Shown here piece by piece: positions 30,461-39,839 of a DNA stretch of 39,839 nt. The notes under the pieces were generated by a model. The model saw only the letters and a program-made list of their open reading frames with translations. It had not been told where the DNA came from and made no database searches. Location of the stretch: contig CAIXDG010000017.1 in assembly GCA_903918115.1 (NCBI GenBank), positions 1-39,839 on the forward strand, in the 5' to 3' direction. The stretch comes from an uncultured beta proteobacterium. Its GTDB lineage: Bacteria > Pseudomonadota > Gammaproteobacteria > Burkholderiales > Burkholderiaceae. The position numbers and the translations under genes were made by a program. How positions within the stretch are numbered: position 1 is the first letter of the stretch; every line of letters begins with the position of its first letter.

Positions 30461-31579
30461 CTAGCGCCGCCGTTTTTTAACCGCTTGAGCTAAACGTTCA
30501 AGTACTTGCACTGAGCTATCCCAATCAATACAGGCATCAGTAATGCTTTTACCGTACTCAAGTTGGCTCGGGTCGTCTTTGCCGGGGGTAAATTTCTGCG
30601 CCCCACCTAATAAATGGCTTTCAATCATCACCCCAAAAATTTTGCGCGAACCTGCTTCAATTTGTTGGGCAATATTCTCTGCCACCACAATTTGCCGCTC
30701 GTGCTGTTTACTTGAGTTTGCATGGGATAAGTCAATCATTAAGCTCGTTGGCAGCTTCGCTGCAGCCAGTTCGTTACAGGCCTCAGCAACATACTGGGCT
30801 TCATAGTTAGGCTCTTTACCCCCGCGTAAAATCACATGGCAGTCTTTGTTGCCGTTCGTTTGCACGACTGCGACTTGACCATTTTTATGCACTGAGAGAA
30901 AGTGGTGCGGACGTCGCGCTGCTTGAATGGCATCAGTCGCAATTTTAATATTGCCATCAGTGCCATTTTTAAAGCCAATGGGAGCAGATAAGCCTGAAGC
31001 TAATTCGCGGTGCACTTGGCTCTCAGTAGTTCGCGCTCCGATTGCGCCCCAGGAAATAAGATCAGCAATGTACTGGGGTGAAATCACATCTAAAAACTCA
31101 CTACCAGCAGGCATGCCCAAGCGGTTGATTTCCATCAATACTTGACGCGCAATACGCAGGCCCTCTTCGATGCGAAAGCTTTCATCAAGATAAGGATCGT
31201 TAATTAAGCCCTTCCACCCAACTGTGGTGCGAGGTTTTTCAAAATACACCCGCATCACAATTTCTAGTTCACCAGCAAAACGCGCCCGTTCCTTCAGTAA
31301 GCGATGACAGTATTCAAGGGCAGCTCTTGGATCATGAATTGAGCAGGGGCCAATAATGACTAGCAGCCGATCATCTTTACCATGAATGCAATTGCGAATG
31401 TTGAGGCGTGTCTGGCTAATCAGTTTTTCGATGGGGGTACCATCAATGGGGAAAAAACGAATTAAATGTTCTGGAGGCGGTAGAACAGAAATATCGGCAA
31501 TGCGTTGATCATCGGTTGCCGAGGTTTTATCAACGCTGGTATACCAATTTTCTTGGGGGGTTAAGTTTCTTGAGCTCAT
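30461..31579 (-). CDS. aroG: 3-deoxy-7-phosphoheptulonate synthase (class I DAHP synthase)
   Basis: First step of the shikimate pathway, condensing phosphoenolpyruvate and erythrose 4-phosphate. It has 372 residues. LLVIIGPCSIHDPRAALEY, MRVYFEKPRTTVGWKGLINDP, WGAIGARTTESQVHRELASGLS and GFKNGTDGNIKIA are the AroG/F/H signatures, with LMIDLSHANSSK and GVMIESHLLGGAQ near the end. Which amino acid inhibits it cannot be told. It follows tldD by 18 bases and may be the last gene of the yhdP operon. Confidence 0.95.
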   Translation of the reverse strand: MSSRNLTPQENWYTSVDKTSATDDQRIADISVLPPPEHLIRFFPIDGTPIEKLISQTRLNIRNCIHGKDDRLLVIIGPCSIHDPRAALEYCHRLLKERARFAGELEIVMRVYFEKPRTTVGWKGLINDPYLDESFRIEEGLRIARQVLMEINRLGMPAGSEFLDVISPQYIADLISWGAIGARTTESQVHRELASGLSAPIGFKNGTDGNIKIATDAIQAARRPHHFLSVHKNGQVAVVQTNGNKDCHVILRGGKEPNYEAQYVAEACNELAAAKLPTSLMIDLSHANSSKQHERQIVVAENIAQQIEAGSRKIFGVMIESHLLGGAQKFTPGKDDPSQLEYGKSITDACIDWDSSVQVLERLAQAVKKRRR

Positions 31580-31597
31580 GAGCCTATTTTAAGCCCA

Positions 31598-33067
31598 TCA
31601 GGCAGTTCCGCCAACAGTCATCCCATCAATCCGTAAAGTGGGCTGACCAACGCCGACTGGCAAGCTTTGGCCTTCCTTGCCACAAACACCTACGCCGCTA
31701 TCAAGCTTTAAATCATTACCAATCATGCTAACTTGTTTCAGAGACTCTGGGCCGTTACCAATAATGGTGGCGCCTTTCACGGGGTACTGAATTTTGCCGT
31801 TTTCAACCCAGTAAGCTTCAGAAGCTGAGAAGACAAATTTACCGCTGGTGATATCTACCTGACCACCACCAAAATTGACTGCGTACAAACCCCGCTTAAT
31901 ACTGCCAATAATTTCTTGGGGATCTTCAGTGCCAGCCAGCATATACGTATTTGTCATCCGCGGCATTGGTAGTGAGGCAAAACTTTCGCGGCGACCGTTC
32001 CCTGTTGGCGCCATCTTCATTAAGCGAGCATTCAGGCTGTCTTGAATATAGCCACGTAAAATACCGTCTTCAATTAGGGTGGTGCATTGGGTGGGTGTGC
32101 CTTCATCATCCATAGTCAGTGAACCTCTGCGCCCAGCAAGGGTGCCGTCATCAACCACGGTGACTCCTTTCGCGGCGACACGCTGGCCAATACAGCCAGC
32201 AAAAGCAGAAGAACCTTTCCGATTAAAGTCACCCTCTAGGCCATGACCTACTGCTTCATGTAGGAGCACGCCAGGCCAGCCCGGCCCCATTACCACTGTC
32301 ATGGTGCCCGCGGCAACGGGGCGCGATTCTAAATTGATTAAGGCGCTATCTACCGCATCGTTTACCCATTGGCTAATTAATGCGGTATTAAAGTAGTCGT
32401 AGCCATGGCGTGCACCACCACCAGCAGAGCCCGACTCACGGCGCCCATTTTGTTCGGCAATGACATGAATTGAAACGCGCACCAAGGGGCGAATATCAGC
32501 CGCCAATAAGCCGTTAGCTCGAGCAACCAAGACCACATCGAATTCTCCCGCTAAGCTAGCCATCACTTGAATAATGCGCGGATCCCGGGCTTTAGCTTGG
32601 CGTTCAATGCTTTCGAGTAAAGCAATTTTTTCTTGCGGCAGCAGTGAGTCGAGGGGGTTGAGATTGGCATACAGGGGCGGTATGACAGAATGACCATGGG
32701 TTTTAGTGAGCGCATGGGCTCCCCCCTGTGGACCGATGACGCGCGTTGCTTTAGCCGACTTAGTTAAAGCTGCCAAGTTAATTTCATCAGAATAGGCAAA
32801 AGCAGTTTTATCGCCATGAATAGCCCTGACTCCTACGCCTTGATCGATACTAAAGCTACCCGATTTAACGATACCTTCTTCAAGACTCCAGCTTTCGTTA
32901 TGGGTACGTTGAAAATATAAATCAGCATCATCTAATTGATGGGTAAAAAGTACCCCAAAAGTATGATCCAAATCGGCATCAGTTAGCCCGCTAGGTTCTA
33001 GCAGAATCGATTTAGCAATACTGAGTAGTTCAGCGGAGGCTACAGGGCTAGCGACTGGCGTATTCAA
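31598..33067 (-). CDS. tldD: Metalloprotease TldD
   Basis: The catalytic half of the TldD/TldE (PmbA) zinc protease, which degrades unfolded peptides and matures some modified peptides such as microcin B17. It has 489 residues against 481 in E. coli. LLHEAVGHGLEGDFNRKGSSAF contains the HExxxH zinc motif at about 270; the third ligand is expected in the C-terminal part. The partner gene pmbA is not in this window. It sits between a nitrilase-family gene and aroG. Confidence 0.95.
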   Translation of the reverse strand: MNTPVASPVASAELLSIAKSILLEPSGLTDADLDHTFGVLFTHQLDDADLYFQRTHNESWSLEEGIVKSGSFSIDQGVGVRAIHGDKTAFAYSDEINLAALTKSAKATRVIGPQGGAHALTKTHGHSVIPPLYANLNPLDSLLPQEKIALLESIERQAKARDPRIIQVMASLAGEFDVVLVARANGLLAADIRPLVRVSIHVIAEQNGRRESGSAGGGARHGYDYFNTALISQWVNDAVDSALINLESRPVAAGTMTVVMGPGWPGVLLHEAVGHGLEGDFNRKGSSAFAGCIGQRVAAKGVTVVDDGTLAGRRGSLTMDDEGTPTQCTTLIEDGILRGYIQDSLNARLMKMAPTGNGRRESFASLPMPRMTNTYMLAGTEDPQEIIGSIKRGLYAVNFGGGQVDITSGKFVFSASEAYWVENGKIQYPVKGATIIGNGPESLKQVSMIGNDLKLDSGVGVCGKEGQSLPVGVGQPTLRIDGMTVGGTA

Positions 33068-33088
33068 AATAGAGGCAACTTTCTAAAA

Positions 33089-33922
33089 TTACAGCTTGCG
33101 ATGCAAAAGGGCGGGAAGCTTAGAGCGTACTGCGTCTAATTTATTTTTGCTGAGAGTACCCAAAATAATTCCCTCACCGGCGACTAGACATTGTTCAATA
33201 TCGCCCCAAGGATCGATGAACATCGAGTTTCCCCAAGTACGGCGGCGATTTATATGGATGCCTCCTTGGGCCGAAGCCAGTACATAGCATTGGTTTTCAA
33301 TTGCCCGCGCGCGTAACAAAATTTCCCAATGGTCTTTGCCGGTGGTGTAAGTAAAGGCGGCCGGTACAAGATGACAATCAACTTCACCTAGTGCACGATA
33401 TAACTCTGGGAAACGTAAGTCATAACAAATACTTAAGCCCATCTTCCACGACACACCATTGTGGTTTATTTCTAGCAGCCCCGGGGAACTGCCCGCAATG
33501 AGCGTATTAGCTTCATCGTAATGCTCATCAGCCGTTTGAAAACTAAATAAATGTATTTTGTCATACCGGGCAAAATTTTTACCGACAGGATCAAAGACTA
33601 AAGTGCTGTTATAAACCTTAGCAACTTGCTCTGTTTCTAGTGGAATCGTGCCAGCAACGATGTAAATTTTTAGTTCTTGAGCTAGTTTGGCAAGTTGGTC
33701 TTGTATTAAGCCAGCACCATATTTTTCTCGAATGGTAATTTTGTCATGATCCTTTAGTCCCATTAAACAAAAATATTCCGGTAATAAAACTAATTGCGCG
33801 TCAGCTTCGGCAGCCTGCCGAATCAGGATACTGGCTGACCTAAGGTTTTCAATCACATCTGGCGTTGAGACCATCTGCACAGCGGCAAGACGAAATTCTT
33901 GAGGATTAGTTGCAATATTCAT
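33089..33922 (-). CDS. Carbon-nitrogen hydrolase, Nit1/Nit2 type
   Basis: A nitrilase-superfamily amidase of about 277 residues. The Glu-Lys-Cys triad is visible: LLPEYFCL (E49), ARYDKIHLF (K122) and GLSICYDLRFPELYR (C166). The sequence resembles deaminated-glutathione amidase and omega-amidase relatives, a metabolite-repair role, but the substrate is inferred. The track starts at 34012 inside yhdP; I use the ATG at 33922 (MNIATNPQEFRLAAVQM), which starts after the yhdP stop. tldD follows after 21 bases. Confidence 0.92.
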   Translation of the reverse strand: MNIATNPQEFRLAAVQMVSTPDVIENLRSASILIRQAAEADAQLVLLPEYFCLMGLKDHDKITIREKYGAGLIQDQLAKLAQELKIYIVAGTIPLETEQVAKVYNSTLVFDPVGKNFARYDKIHLFSFQTADEHYDEANTLIAGSSPGLLEINHNGVSWKMGLSICYDLRFPELYRALGEVDCHLVPAAFTYTTGKDHWEILLRARAIENQCYVLASAQGGIHINRRRTWGNSMFIDPWGDIEQCLVAGEGIILGTLSKNKLDAVRSKLPALLHRKL

Positions 33923-33941
33923 GGACAGTTCTACCAGGCTT

Positions 33942-36900
33942 TTATTGTGCTGAAGTGCTAACGCGCGGCAATGGCGCTGCTGCTGGTTCTTGCTGCTGGC
34001 GGAGTAAATCACGTTTGCGAATTGAGTCCATTACGCTGGGGTCAAGCGGCTGGCCTTGTTGATTTAGCGGAATAATCTGCGGGGCTTTCCAAGAACCTTG
34101 AATCAGGTAATCGGATTGCATGGCTTTATTAATTTGATTCGTTAACAGGTATTGGCCCACCAGGGCGCCTAAGCCGGCGATGGGGTTGATCGCAAATAGC
34201 GCTAAAGCTCCCGACGTTGCATCAAGAGTAGGGAAAATGGTGACGCGTAAATCTTGGGTTTGATTGGGAATGCTGATTAAGCCTGACATGAAAACCCGTG
34301 CTTGGTTTAATTCCATATTAAATTGATTCGTCCGTGCAACCCCATTGCGAATGTTAAACGTACTAGTAATACGATTAAATACTGTGCCCTTGTTCGCCAG
34401 ATTGCGAACCGTACTCGCTTCATTAAAGCTGGCAAATTTTAATAAGCTTTGTAAACTCAACACATTCAATAATTGCACTGCCCCGGTATCTACTTCTAAT
34501 AAGCGTCCGTTACTCAAATCAATATCGAGTTGACCAGCAATTGAGCTCCATTCAGGTTGAAAGGGCGAACCTTGCCAGTCGAGTTTAGCGGTCAGCTTAC
34601 CAACCCCACCTTCAATTTGATCGGGATTTCCCCAGCGCGAAATGATCACGCCTAAATTGCTGATATCTGCCTCAACATCAAGCGAGGTCTGCTCATTGCC
34701 TACTTGTGCATATTCCAACCACTTACCAGTAATACTGACTTTCGCTTCTGGATTATTGACGGTTAATGAATCAATCTGAAAGCGATCGCCTTGGTTACTC
34801 GCTTTTAGGGTTGTCACACCGAGCTGACCTTTTGCCCAAGTAAAATCGTTAATAGTGAGATCAATATCAGGCAATAAGCGAATTGTTTTTTGGCTTGTAA
34901 CGGGCCTTGTCACTGGGTTGACTGCACTCATTTCAGAATTGAGTAGGGGGCTCGGAGAATTCGCTTGCGGGACATGGAGGTAGCTCAGTTTGCCACTAAC
35001 TTTATTAGGCTTTCCTGAGGCTGAATTCAACTGAAGATCAACTTGACCAGCAAGCGCAGGAGAATTGATCCGTGCTTGTAAGCCATTATTTTTTCCGCTA
35101 GCATTAATATTGAGATCGGGCCAAGTGCGATTTAAGAAAATGAAATTCTTAATTTGGGCATTAAATTGACCAATTGCCACATCCGTTAGAGCAATTGCAT
35201 TCGAACTCGCCCCCTCTTTACTAGCCCCACTATTCAAAAATGTTTGCCAGTTATCGGCATTCAGTTCTGCCAATTGCATACTGATATTGGTGTCGCTCGT
35301 AGGCTTCGGTGCTATTACACCAACGCCAATACTTTGGCGAGACGCCTCACCATCAATAAGGTTGCCTTGCGCTGAGATCAAATCACCAATTCGACCAGAC
35401 CAATCGACTGTATGGGGCTTCGTTTTAGAGCCAGGCGTACTTTGAATAATAATCTCTGCTTGTAATGCAGTGCCGGCCTCCTTTTTTAATGGGGCAGGCA
35501 CATCAAAGCTGAGATTCTGTAAATCAAAATTGAGATTGAGATTGGCTGCCAATGAATTTGCAGCAATTGAGCCTTTGTAATTCAATTTACCGCCAAGCGC
35601 CATTAGGAATGGATTTGCAGCAAGCTTGGCATTAGCAAAATACGATTTTATGGCATTACTATCGGCATTACCATTGATCGTAAATAATTTTTTGTTAGCG
35701 CTATCCACCGTACTGATGATTTGCATCGTGCCACCCATTAAATCCGCATGCACATCCTCAAACTCCGCTTTTTCATCACGCAAACGAAGGGTGCCGCGCA
35801 TATTTTCCAGGGGGGGGAATTGATCCCATTGAGCGTGATTTTTACTGAGGCCTAGTTCGGCATTAATGATTGGGCCCTGATTTGCATCAAAAGGAATTTG
35901 TAAATCAAGCTTTAGCAATGCGGGCCCGGAGACTTTAAGATTTTTACTTACCTGATCATGGTTGAATAAAACCGGCGTTGGTTGCAGATATTCAAACATT
36001 TGCGCGAGGTCACCTTGAGCATCGCCCTTAATTTGGAGAATTGGTTTTGCCGCACTCATATTGGCAATACCGGCTGAAAATTGCTGCAAACTTACCTCTT
36101 TGTATTTGGCTTGCTCAATCGTAATATCAAGCTTGGTTTGTTGAATCATTACTAGACCATTAACTGCGCTAAAGCTCGGCCACCTTCCTTGACTGGTTGG
36201 CAAGAGTGGATCTGGAATAAGGGTGGCATTGACGACAGGTAGATTTACTGAAAACTCTCCCGATTGAGGTTTGGCAAAGGGAATTTCAGTTGGCGCACCT
36301 TTGATATGGATTACCCCATTCTTGACTTCACCAGAGGTAAACGCTTTAGCCAGAAAAGTTTTAGTTTCTGCATTCATCGCAATTGGCAGATAGCGGTGAA
36401 TTTGCGGCATGTCAGCGCGCGCAAAATTCATATCTAAAGTTAGAAAATCAGCTTCTTTCGACTCCTTTAAAAGATAGGTAGCAGAAAAATTACTGCTGAC
36501 GTCTTTATTTTCAACTTGCACTTTTTTACCACTAATTTCCCAATTATTTTTCGTTTTTTTCCATTCTAGAATTCCGCTGGCTTGATCAAACTGGAGTTTA
36601 GGGTCACTCAAAAAATCGTTAATTTGAAGGGCTAAATGTTGCGAATCAAGGGTTAGGGAGCCCGCTTTTTCAGTGGTCAACACTGTGCCAGTTAAATGCG
36701 CAACCGAGGGCAGCGCTTTAAATGGAGTGGCAAAACTGACATCAACCAACTTAACACTGAGGTCTAAATCGAGTTGCGCTTCACCAAGCCAAGAGGTAGG
36801 AAGAGGTAAGGAAGATTTAGCTTCTGCCCAACTGAGATCAATATTTTGCAGCTCACCGCTAGCCCGTGCATTCGTAATCAGCTGATTGAGTTTTTTCGGT

Positions 36901-38060
36901 AAGGGTAAATTTTTGACAAAAAGAGTGAGGTCTGCAACCTGAATGGAAGGTGCCGAGAAACCAAATTCCTTTATTTCTGAATTAATCTCAGGCGTTCGCC
37001 ATTTAAAGGTCATGGACCCCATTTTTTTTAAAGGGCTATTTTCTGTACTTTGCAGATCACGCCAAGCTAAATTTTTAGTCGTCAGTAAAATCATTTTGCC
37101 AGCGCTAGTTTGGGTTAAGTTGAACTCAATGTGACCAAATCCAAGTCCTTCTTTCTCCTTCGTAGTCTGCAGCTGTATTTGCTCACCGTTGAATTGGATA
37201 GCACTACTTTCTGGCTTGCCGCCATCGAGAACAACTTTGCCGTTTGAGTTTAATAAGCCAGCAAGCGAGTAAATTGGCAATTTAAAGTCTTGGGAGAGTT
37301 GGGCCAAATTTAAACCACTCAAAACCCAAGAAAATTCACCGTCCCAATTGCGCCAATTACCGGCTTCGCTAGCCAGATAGTGGATGAAGTTGGCTTGCAG
37401 CTGCAAGGGTTGTTTATGCCAAGGACTTCGTAAACTTAATTCACCCTGATGACGGCGGATGCCATTCGTGAGTTCAAAGCGATCAAGTTGAATTGCAATG
37501 GGGATAGGGTTGCGAGCCAGATCTTGCCAAATAATTTGAGCATTTTTAATGCGTATCTGATCTTGATTGAGAAGCCAATTAACTGCAGAAAAATCGCTAG
37601 GATCATTTTTTAAATCGATTCCAGCGATTGCAATGTTGCCCTTTTGATCACGGCGCATCTCAATCCGGGCATCGTCAAATTCTAGTTGCGCAAAGTAGGG
37701 CTTCAAGTGATACAAAGTTAGCCAACTCAATTCGCCTGAGATATTTTTAATTTCTAGTAGAGGCGCAAGATTGGGCACTTTTTTGTTATCGGGATGAACA
37801 AACCGTAAGCCTTGAATTTGAAATGATGGCCTTAGTCCAACCCAAGCAACGGTAAGTTGATCAATTTCAACCTCAGCCCCTAAGCGCGCACCGACGAGGC
37901 GCTCAATTGCCGGTTTAGAGGTTTCTACTTGCGGCCAGAGCCAAAAGCGAATGGTTAAATGCCCTAAAACGAAGAGCATAGCCAGGCTTGCCATGAGAAT
38001 AAATAAACGCCGCCACCAGCGTTTTAATTTAAAGCTTTGGGGTCCTAATTTACCGAGCAT
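33942..38060 (-). CDS. yhdP: YhdP family AsmA-like envelope protein
   Basis: A 1372-residue membrane-anchored protein (E. coli YhdP 1266). The N-terminal helix (LFILMASLAMLFVLGHLTIRFWLW, about 19-42) is followed by repeated beta-strand segments of the AsmA-like type, with the DUF3971 region and the closing GLISIPNQTQDLRVTIFPTLDATSGALALFAINPIAGLGALVGQYL. YhdP proteins span the periplasm as a lipid-conducting groove and help phospholipids reach the outer membrane; this role is known for E. coli and inferred here. The C-terminus is a Gln/Pro-rich tail. The ATG lacks a ribosome site and has GATAAT just upstream. It starts the yhdP-nitrilase-tldD-aroG run and is divergent from glnE. Confidence 0.93.
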   Translation of the reverse strand: MLGKLGPQSFKLKRWWRRLFILMASLAMLFVLGHLTIRFWLWPQVETSKPAIERLVGARLGAEVEIDQLTVAWVGLRPSFQIQGLRFVHPDNKKVPNLAPLLEIKNISGELSWLTLYHLKPYFAQLEFDDARIEMRRDQKGNIAIAGIDLKNDPSDFSAVNWLLNQDQIRIKNAQIIWQDLARNPIPIAIQLDRFELTNGIRRHQGELSLRSPWHKQPLQLQANFIHYLASEAGNWRNWDGEFSWVLSGLNLAQLSQDFKLPIYSLAGLLNSNGKVVLDGGKPESSAIQFNGEQIQLQTTKEKEGLGFGHIEFNLTQTSAGKMILLTTKNLAWRDLQSTENSPLKKMGSMTFKWRTPEINSEIKEFGFSAPSIQVADLTLFVKNLPLPKKLNQLITNARASGELQNIDLSWAEAKSSLPLPTSWLGEAQLDLDLSVKLVDVSFATPFKALPSVAHLTGTVLTTEKAGSLTLDSQHLALQINDFLSDPKLQFDQASGILEWKKTKNNWEISGKKVQVENKDVSSNFSATYLLKESKEADFLTLDMNFARADMPQIHRYLPIAMNAETKTFLAKAFTSGEVKNGVIHIKGAPTEIPFAKPQSGEFSVNLPVVNATLIPDPLLPTSQGRWPSFSAVNGLVMIQQTKLDITIEQAKYKEVSLQQFSAGIANMSAAKPILQIKGDAQGDLAQMFEYLQPTPVLFNHDQVSKNLKVSGPALLKLDLQIPFDANQGPIINAELGLSKNHAQWDQFPPLENMRGTLRLRDEKAEFEDVHADLMGGTMQIISTVDSANKKLFTINGNADSNAIKSYFANAKLAANPFLMALGGKLNYKGSIAANSLAANLNLNFDLQNLSFDVPAPLKKEAGTALQAEIIIQSTPGSKTKPHTVDWSGRIGDLISAQGNLIDGEASRQSIGVGVIAPKPTSDTNISMQLAELNADNWQTFLNSGASKEGASSNAIALTDVAIGQFNAQIKNFIFLNRTWPDLNINASGKNNGLQARINSPALAGQVDLQLNSASGKPNKVSGKLSYLHVPQANSPSPLLNSEMSAVNPVTRPVTSQKTIRLLPDIDLTINDFTWAKGQLGVTTLKASNQGDRFQIDSLTVNNPEAKVSITGKWLEYAQVGNEQTSLDVEADISNLGVIISRWGNPDQIEGGVGKLTAKLDWQGSPFQPEWSSIAGQLDIDLSNGRLLEVDTGAVQLLNVLSLQSLLKFASFNEASTVRNLANKGTVFNRITSTFNIRNGVARTNQFNMELNQARVFMSGLISIPNQTQDLRVTIFPTLDATSGALALFAINPIAGLGALVGQYLLTNQINKAMQSDYLIQGSWKAPQIIPLNQQGQPLDPSVMDSIRKRDLLRQQQEPAAAPLPRVSTSAQ

Positions 38061-38067
38061 GACCCGT

Positions 38068-38073
38068 ATTATC
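38068..38073 (-). promoter_or_regulatory. -10-like hexamer beside the yhdP start
   Basis: GATAAT on the minus strand ends 7 bases before the yhdP ATG, which would put the transcription start at the ATG. No -35 consensus is evident, so the call is weak. Confidence 0.25.
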
Positions 38074-38130
38074 CGTCAGCATTACCACCTGCGACGGTTC
38101 CTCCTCAAGAGCACAGATTAAGATGGAGTC

Positions 38131-39839
38131 ATGAGCTTATTTCAGTCCCAAGTAGCCTATTTGCGGCGCCATTCAGTTTTTTCTGACCGCTGGCTGATTG
38201 CGAACCCGAATTGGCTGGAGTGGCTAGCCCTTTGGGGGGAATTGCCCTTGGAGCGCGCGGGTATATTGGCGCTCTTGCCAGAGGCTATTGCAGCAGCAAG
38301 TAATCCCAATACTGCAGAAACTGAGTTCATGGCGCATATGCGTTTAGCAAGGCAGCGATTTATGATTTGGCTTGCTTTCCGTGACCTGAATCAACTGGCT
38401 AGCTTAGCTGAGGTTACTGTCGCGCTGAGCTTTTTTGCTGAACAAGTGATTGCTTTAGCGGTATTGCGTGCCCGCTTAGATCTCCAGACCCGTTTTGGTT
38501 TGCCTTGGAGTCATGCCTTAAATTGTGAGCTGCCACTGATGGTAGTGGGGATGGGTAAATTAGGTGGCTATGAACTCAATGTTTCTTCCGACATTGATTT
38601 AATTTTTCTCTATGAACAAGATGGCAATACTCAGGGAGGAATTAGCTCCCTATCAAATCATGAATGGTTTGATAGGGCTGGTAAGCGGGTGATTAAATTA
38701 CTAGCAGAGCAAAATGCCAATGGCTTTGTATTCAGGGTAGATATGCGCTTACGGCCAAATGGTGATTCAGGCCCTTTAGTGTGCAGTCTTGATATGCTCG
38801 AAGAATATTTAACGGTACAAGGTCGAGAGTGGGAGCGCTACGCATGGATAAAAGGGCGTTTAGTCTACCCCCCATCTACTGCCAGTAATTTTGAGCGCTG
38901 TAATAAAGCATTAACGCAAATTGTGCGCCCCTTTATTTATCGGGGCCATTTAGATTATGGGGTCATTGCCGCATTACGCGAATTACACGCACAAATTCAG
39001 CGCGAAGCCGAGCGCCGAAGCATTAGCCGCTCTGGCCTACCTACCCGCGTACAAGATATTAAATTGGGCCGCGGCGGTATTCGCGAAATTGAATTTTTAG
39101 CGCAAATGTTTCAATTAATGCGCGGCGGCACAGACCCTCGATTTCAGATTCGACCAACCTTAGAAGTATTAAGCTTAATTGCCCAGCAAAATTTATTACC
39201 TCAAGCTGAAATAGATAATTTAGCCCAGGCCTATCAATTTTTAAGGCGCTTAGAGCATCGTTTACAAATTTGGGAAGATCAACAAACCCATTCTTTACCA
39301 GAAGATGAGGCAATCCAGCTAAGACTAGCAGAGACGATGACTAGCTCAGAGGGCGGTACTCCCAATCCAATGCTGAGAGCCGATTTTCTACTTCAGCTAG
39401 AGCGTCATCAAAATAATGTAGCCAGGTTATTTGACAAGGCATTTGCCCTGGATAAAAACACTCGTCTTAATGTCGATACCCTTTTGCCAACTTGGGAGCC
39501 TGATGTAAATCGTTTTCCAGAGTCCCTCCGGCGCTGGCAATTGTGGCTTGCTAGTGCCAAACAAAAAGCCTTGCCAGAATCAAGTCGTTTAATCCTTGTC
39601 AACCTTTTGAAAAAAGCAGTTGATTTATTGATGACCGAGACGCTCGAGCCAGAAGAGGCAGATCGAGTGCTCTTACGGTTTTGTGATTTGTTAGAGGCTA
39701 TAGCAAGACGCGGTGCCTATTTAGCAATTTTGGCTGAGTATCCACAAGCCTTAATTAATATCTTTGCTTTGTTGAAGTCCTCAGAATGGGGCGCAACATA
39801 CCTTACTCGCCATCCTCACTTACTAGATAATTTACTCGA
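38131..39839 (+). CDS. glnE: Glutamine synthetase adenylyltransferase / deadenylylase, 5' part
   Basis: Adds and removes AMP on glutamine synthetase in response to PII and glutamine. It is missing from the ORF track because it runs off the right edge; 569 of roughly 900-950 expected codons are visible. The first nucleotidyltransferase (deadenylylase) domain has GMGKLGGYELNVSSDIDLIFLYE at about 141-163, then FRVDMRLRPNGDSGPL, EREWERYAWIKGR (here GREWERYAWIKGR) and KLGRGGIREIEFLAQMFQL. The visible end (LTRHPHLLDNLL) is the link before the second, adenylylating domain. The ATG at 38131 follows GGAG by only two bases, unusually close, but an earlier ATG stops at once. Confidence 0.94.
   Translation, partial: MSLFQSQVAYLRRHSVFSDRWLIANPNWLEWLALWGELPLERAGILALLPEAIAAASNPNTAETEFMAHMRLARQRFMIWLAFRDLNQLASLAEVTVALSFFAEQVIALAVLRARLDLQTRFGLPWSHALNCELPLMVVGMGKLGGYELNVSSDIDLIFLYEQDGNTQGGISSLSNHEWFDRAGKRVIKLLAEQNANGFVFRVDMRLRPNGDSGPLVCSLDMLEEYLTVQGREWERYAWIKGRLVYPPSTASNFERCNKALTQIVRPFIYRGHLDYGVIAALRELHAQIQREAERRSISRSGLPTRVQDIKLGRGGIREIEFLAQMFQLMRGGTDPRFQIRPTLEVLSLIAQQNLLPQAEIDNLAQAYQFLRRLEHRLQIWEDQQTHSLPEDEAIQLRLAETMTSSEGGTPNPMLRADFLLQLERHQNNVARLFDKAFALDKNTRLNVDTLLPTWEPDVNRFPESLRRWQLWLASAKQKALPESSRLILVNLLKKAVDLLMTETLEPEEADRVLLRFCDLLEAIARRGAYLAILAEYPQALINIFALLKSSEWGATYLTRHPHLLDNLL

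Noticed and set aside
33923-34012. N-terminal extension of the nitrilase-family protein
   Set aside because: It lies almost wholly inside the end of yhdP and lacks family similarity; the ATG at 33922 follows the yhdP stop.
39059-39602. Minus-strand ORFs of 84 and 64 codons at the right end
   Set aside because: They lie opposite the glnE frame, which continues open with clear GlnE motifs to the window edge.

Overview
The window looks like a chromosomal segment of a small-genome betaproteobacterium of the order Burkholderiales, most like Polynucleobacter. The basis is gene content and order (queA-tgt-yajC-secD-secF, recG-oxyR-ubiA, yhdP-nitrilase-tldD, three-subunit pnt, glcDEF next to yggS-proC), tight gene packing, and AT-leaning codon use. 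The genus is inferred from resemblance; no search was run. I see no rRNA, tRNA, CRISPR array, insertion sequence, phage gene or replication origin. No gene-free stretch exceeds about 205 bases, and all genes have similar codon use.

Layout. 1-3250 is the most accessory-looking part. It holds a truncated NAD(P)-binding oxidoreductase on the minus strand, a 205-base divergent spacer, then a plus-strand trio: an EctD-like Fe(II)/2-oxoglutarate dioxygenase, an unrecognised 186-residue protein and a PanE-family reductase, closed by a two-way terminator. 3280-7076 (minus) is a TRAP transporter, dctP-dctQ-dctM, with a hairpin between dctP and dctQ and an unusually large DctM. 7206-10063 (minus) is a three-gene proton-translocating transhydrogenase (pntAA-pntAB-pntB). 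10227-14842 holds mnmA (+), a glutathione S-transferase (-), and purB-waaA (+). 14889-20358 (minus) is queA-tgt-yajC-secD-secF. 20389-24267 (plus) is recG-oxyR-ubiA. 24256-29846 (minus) is glcD-glcE-glcF-yggS-proC. 29880-30446 (plus) is a cobalamin adenosyltransferase. 30461-38060 (minus) is yhdP-nitrilase-tldD-aroG. From 38131 glnE runs off the right edge.

How the genes work together. Most of the window is housekeeping: tRNA modification (mnmA, queA, tgt), protein export (secDF-yajC), envelope and LPS (waaA, yhdP), redox and oxidative stress (pnt, oxyR, GST), glycolate oxidation (glcDEF), PLP and proline metabolism (yggS, proC), purine, ubiquinone and aromatic synthesis (purB, ubiA, aroG), and nitrogen control (glnE). 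Nothing here forms an obvious new defence or mobile system. The part least explained by known biology is the left end, where a dioxygenase is coupled to an unknown protein and two oxidoreductases near a TRAP importer of organic acids. Several dyad or repeat elements in the divergent and upstream spacers may be operators. Two start codons lie directly beside -10-like hexamers, suggesting leaderless transcripts.
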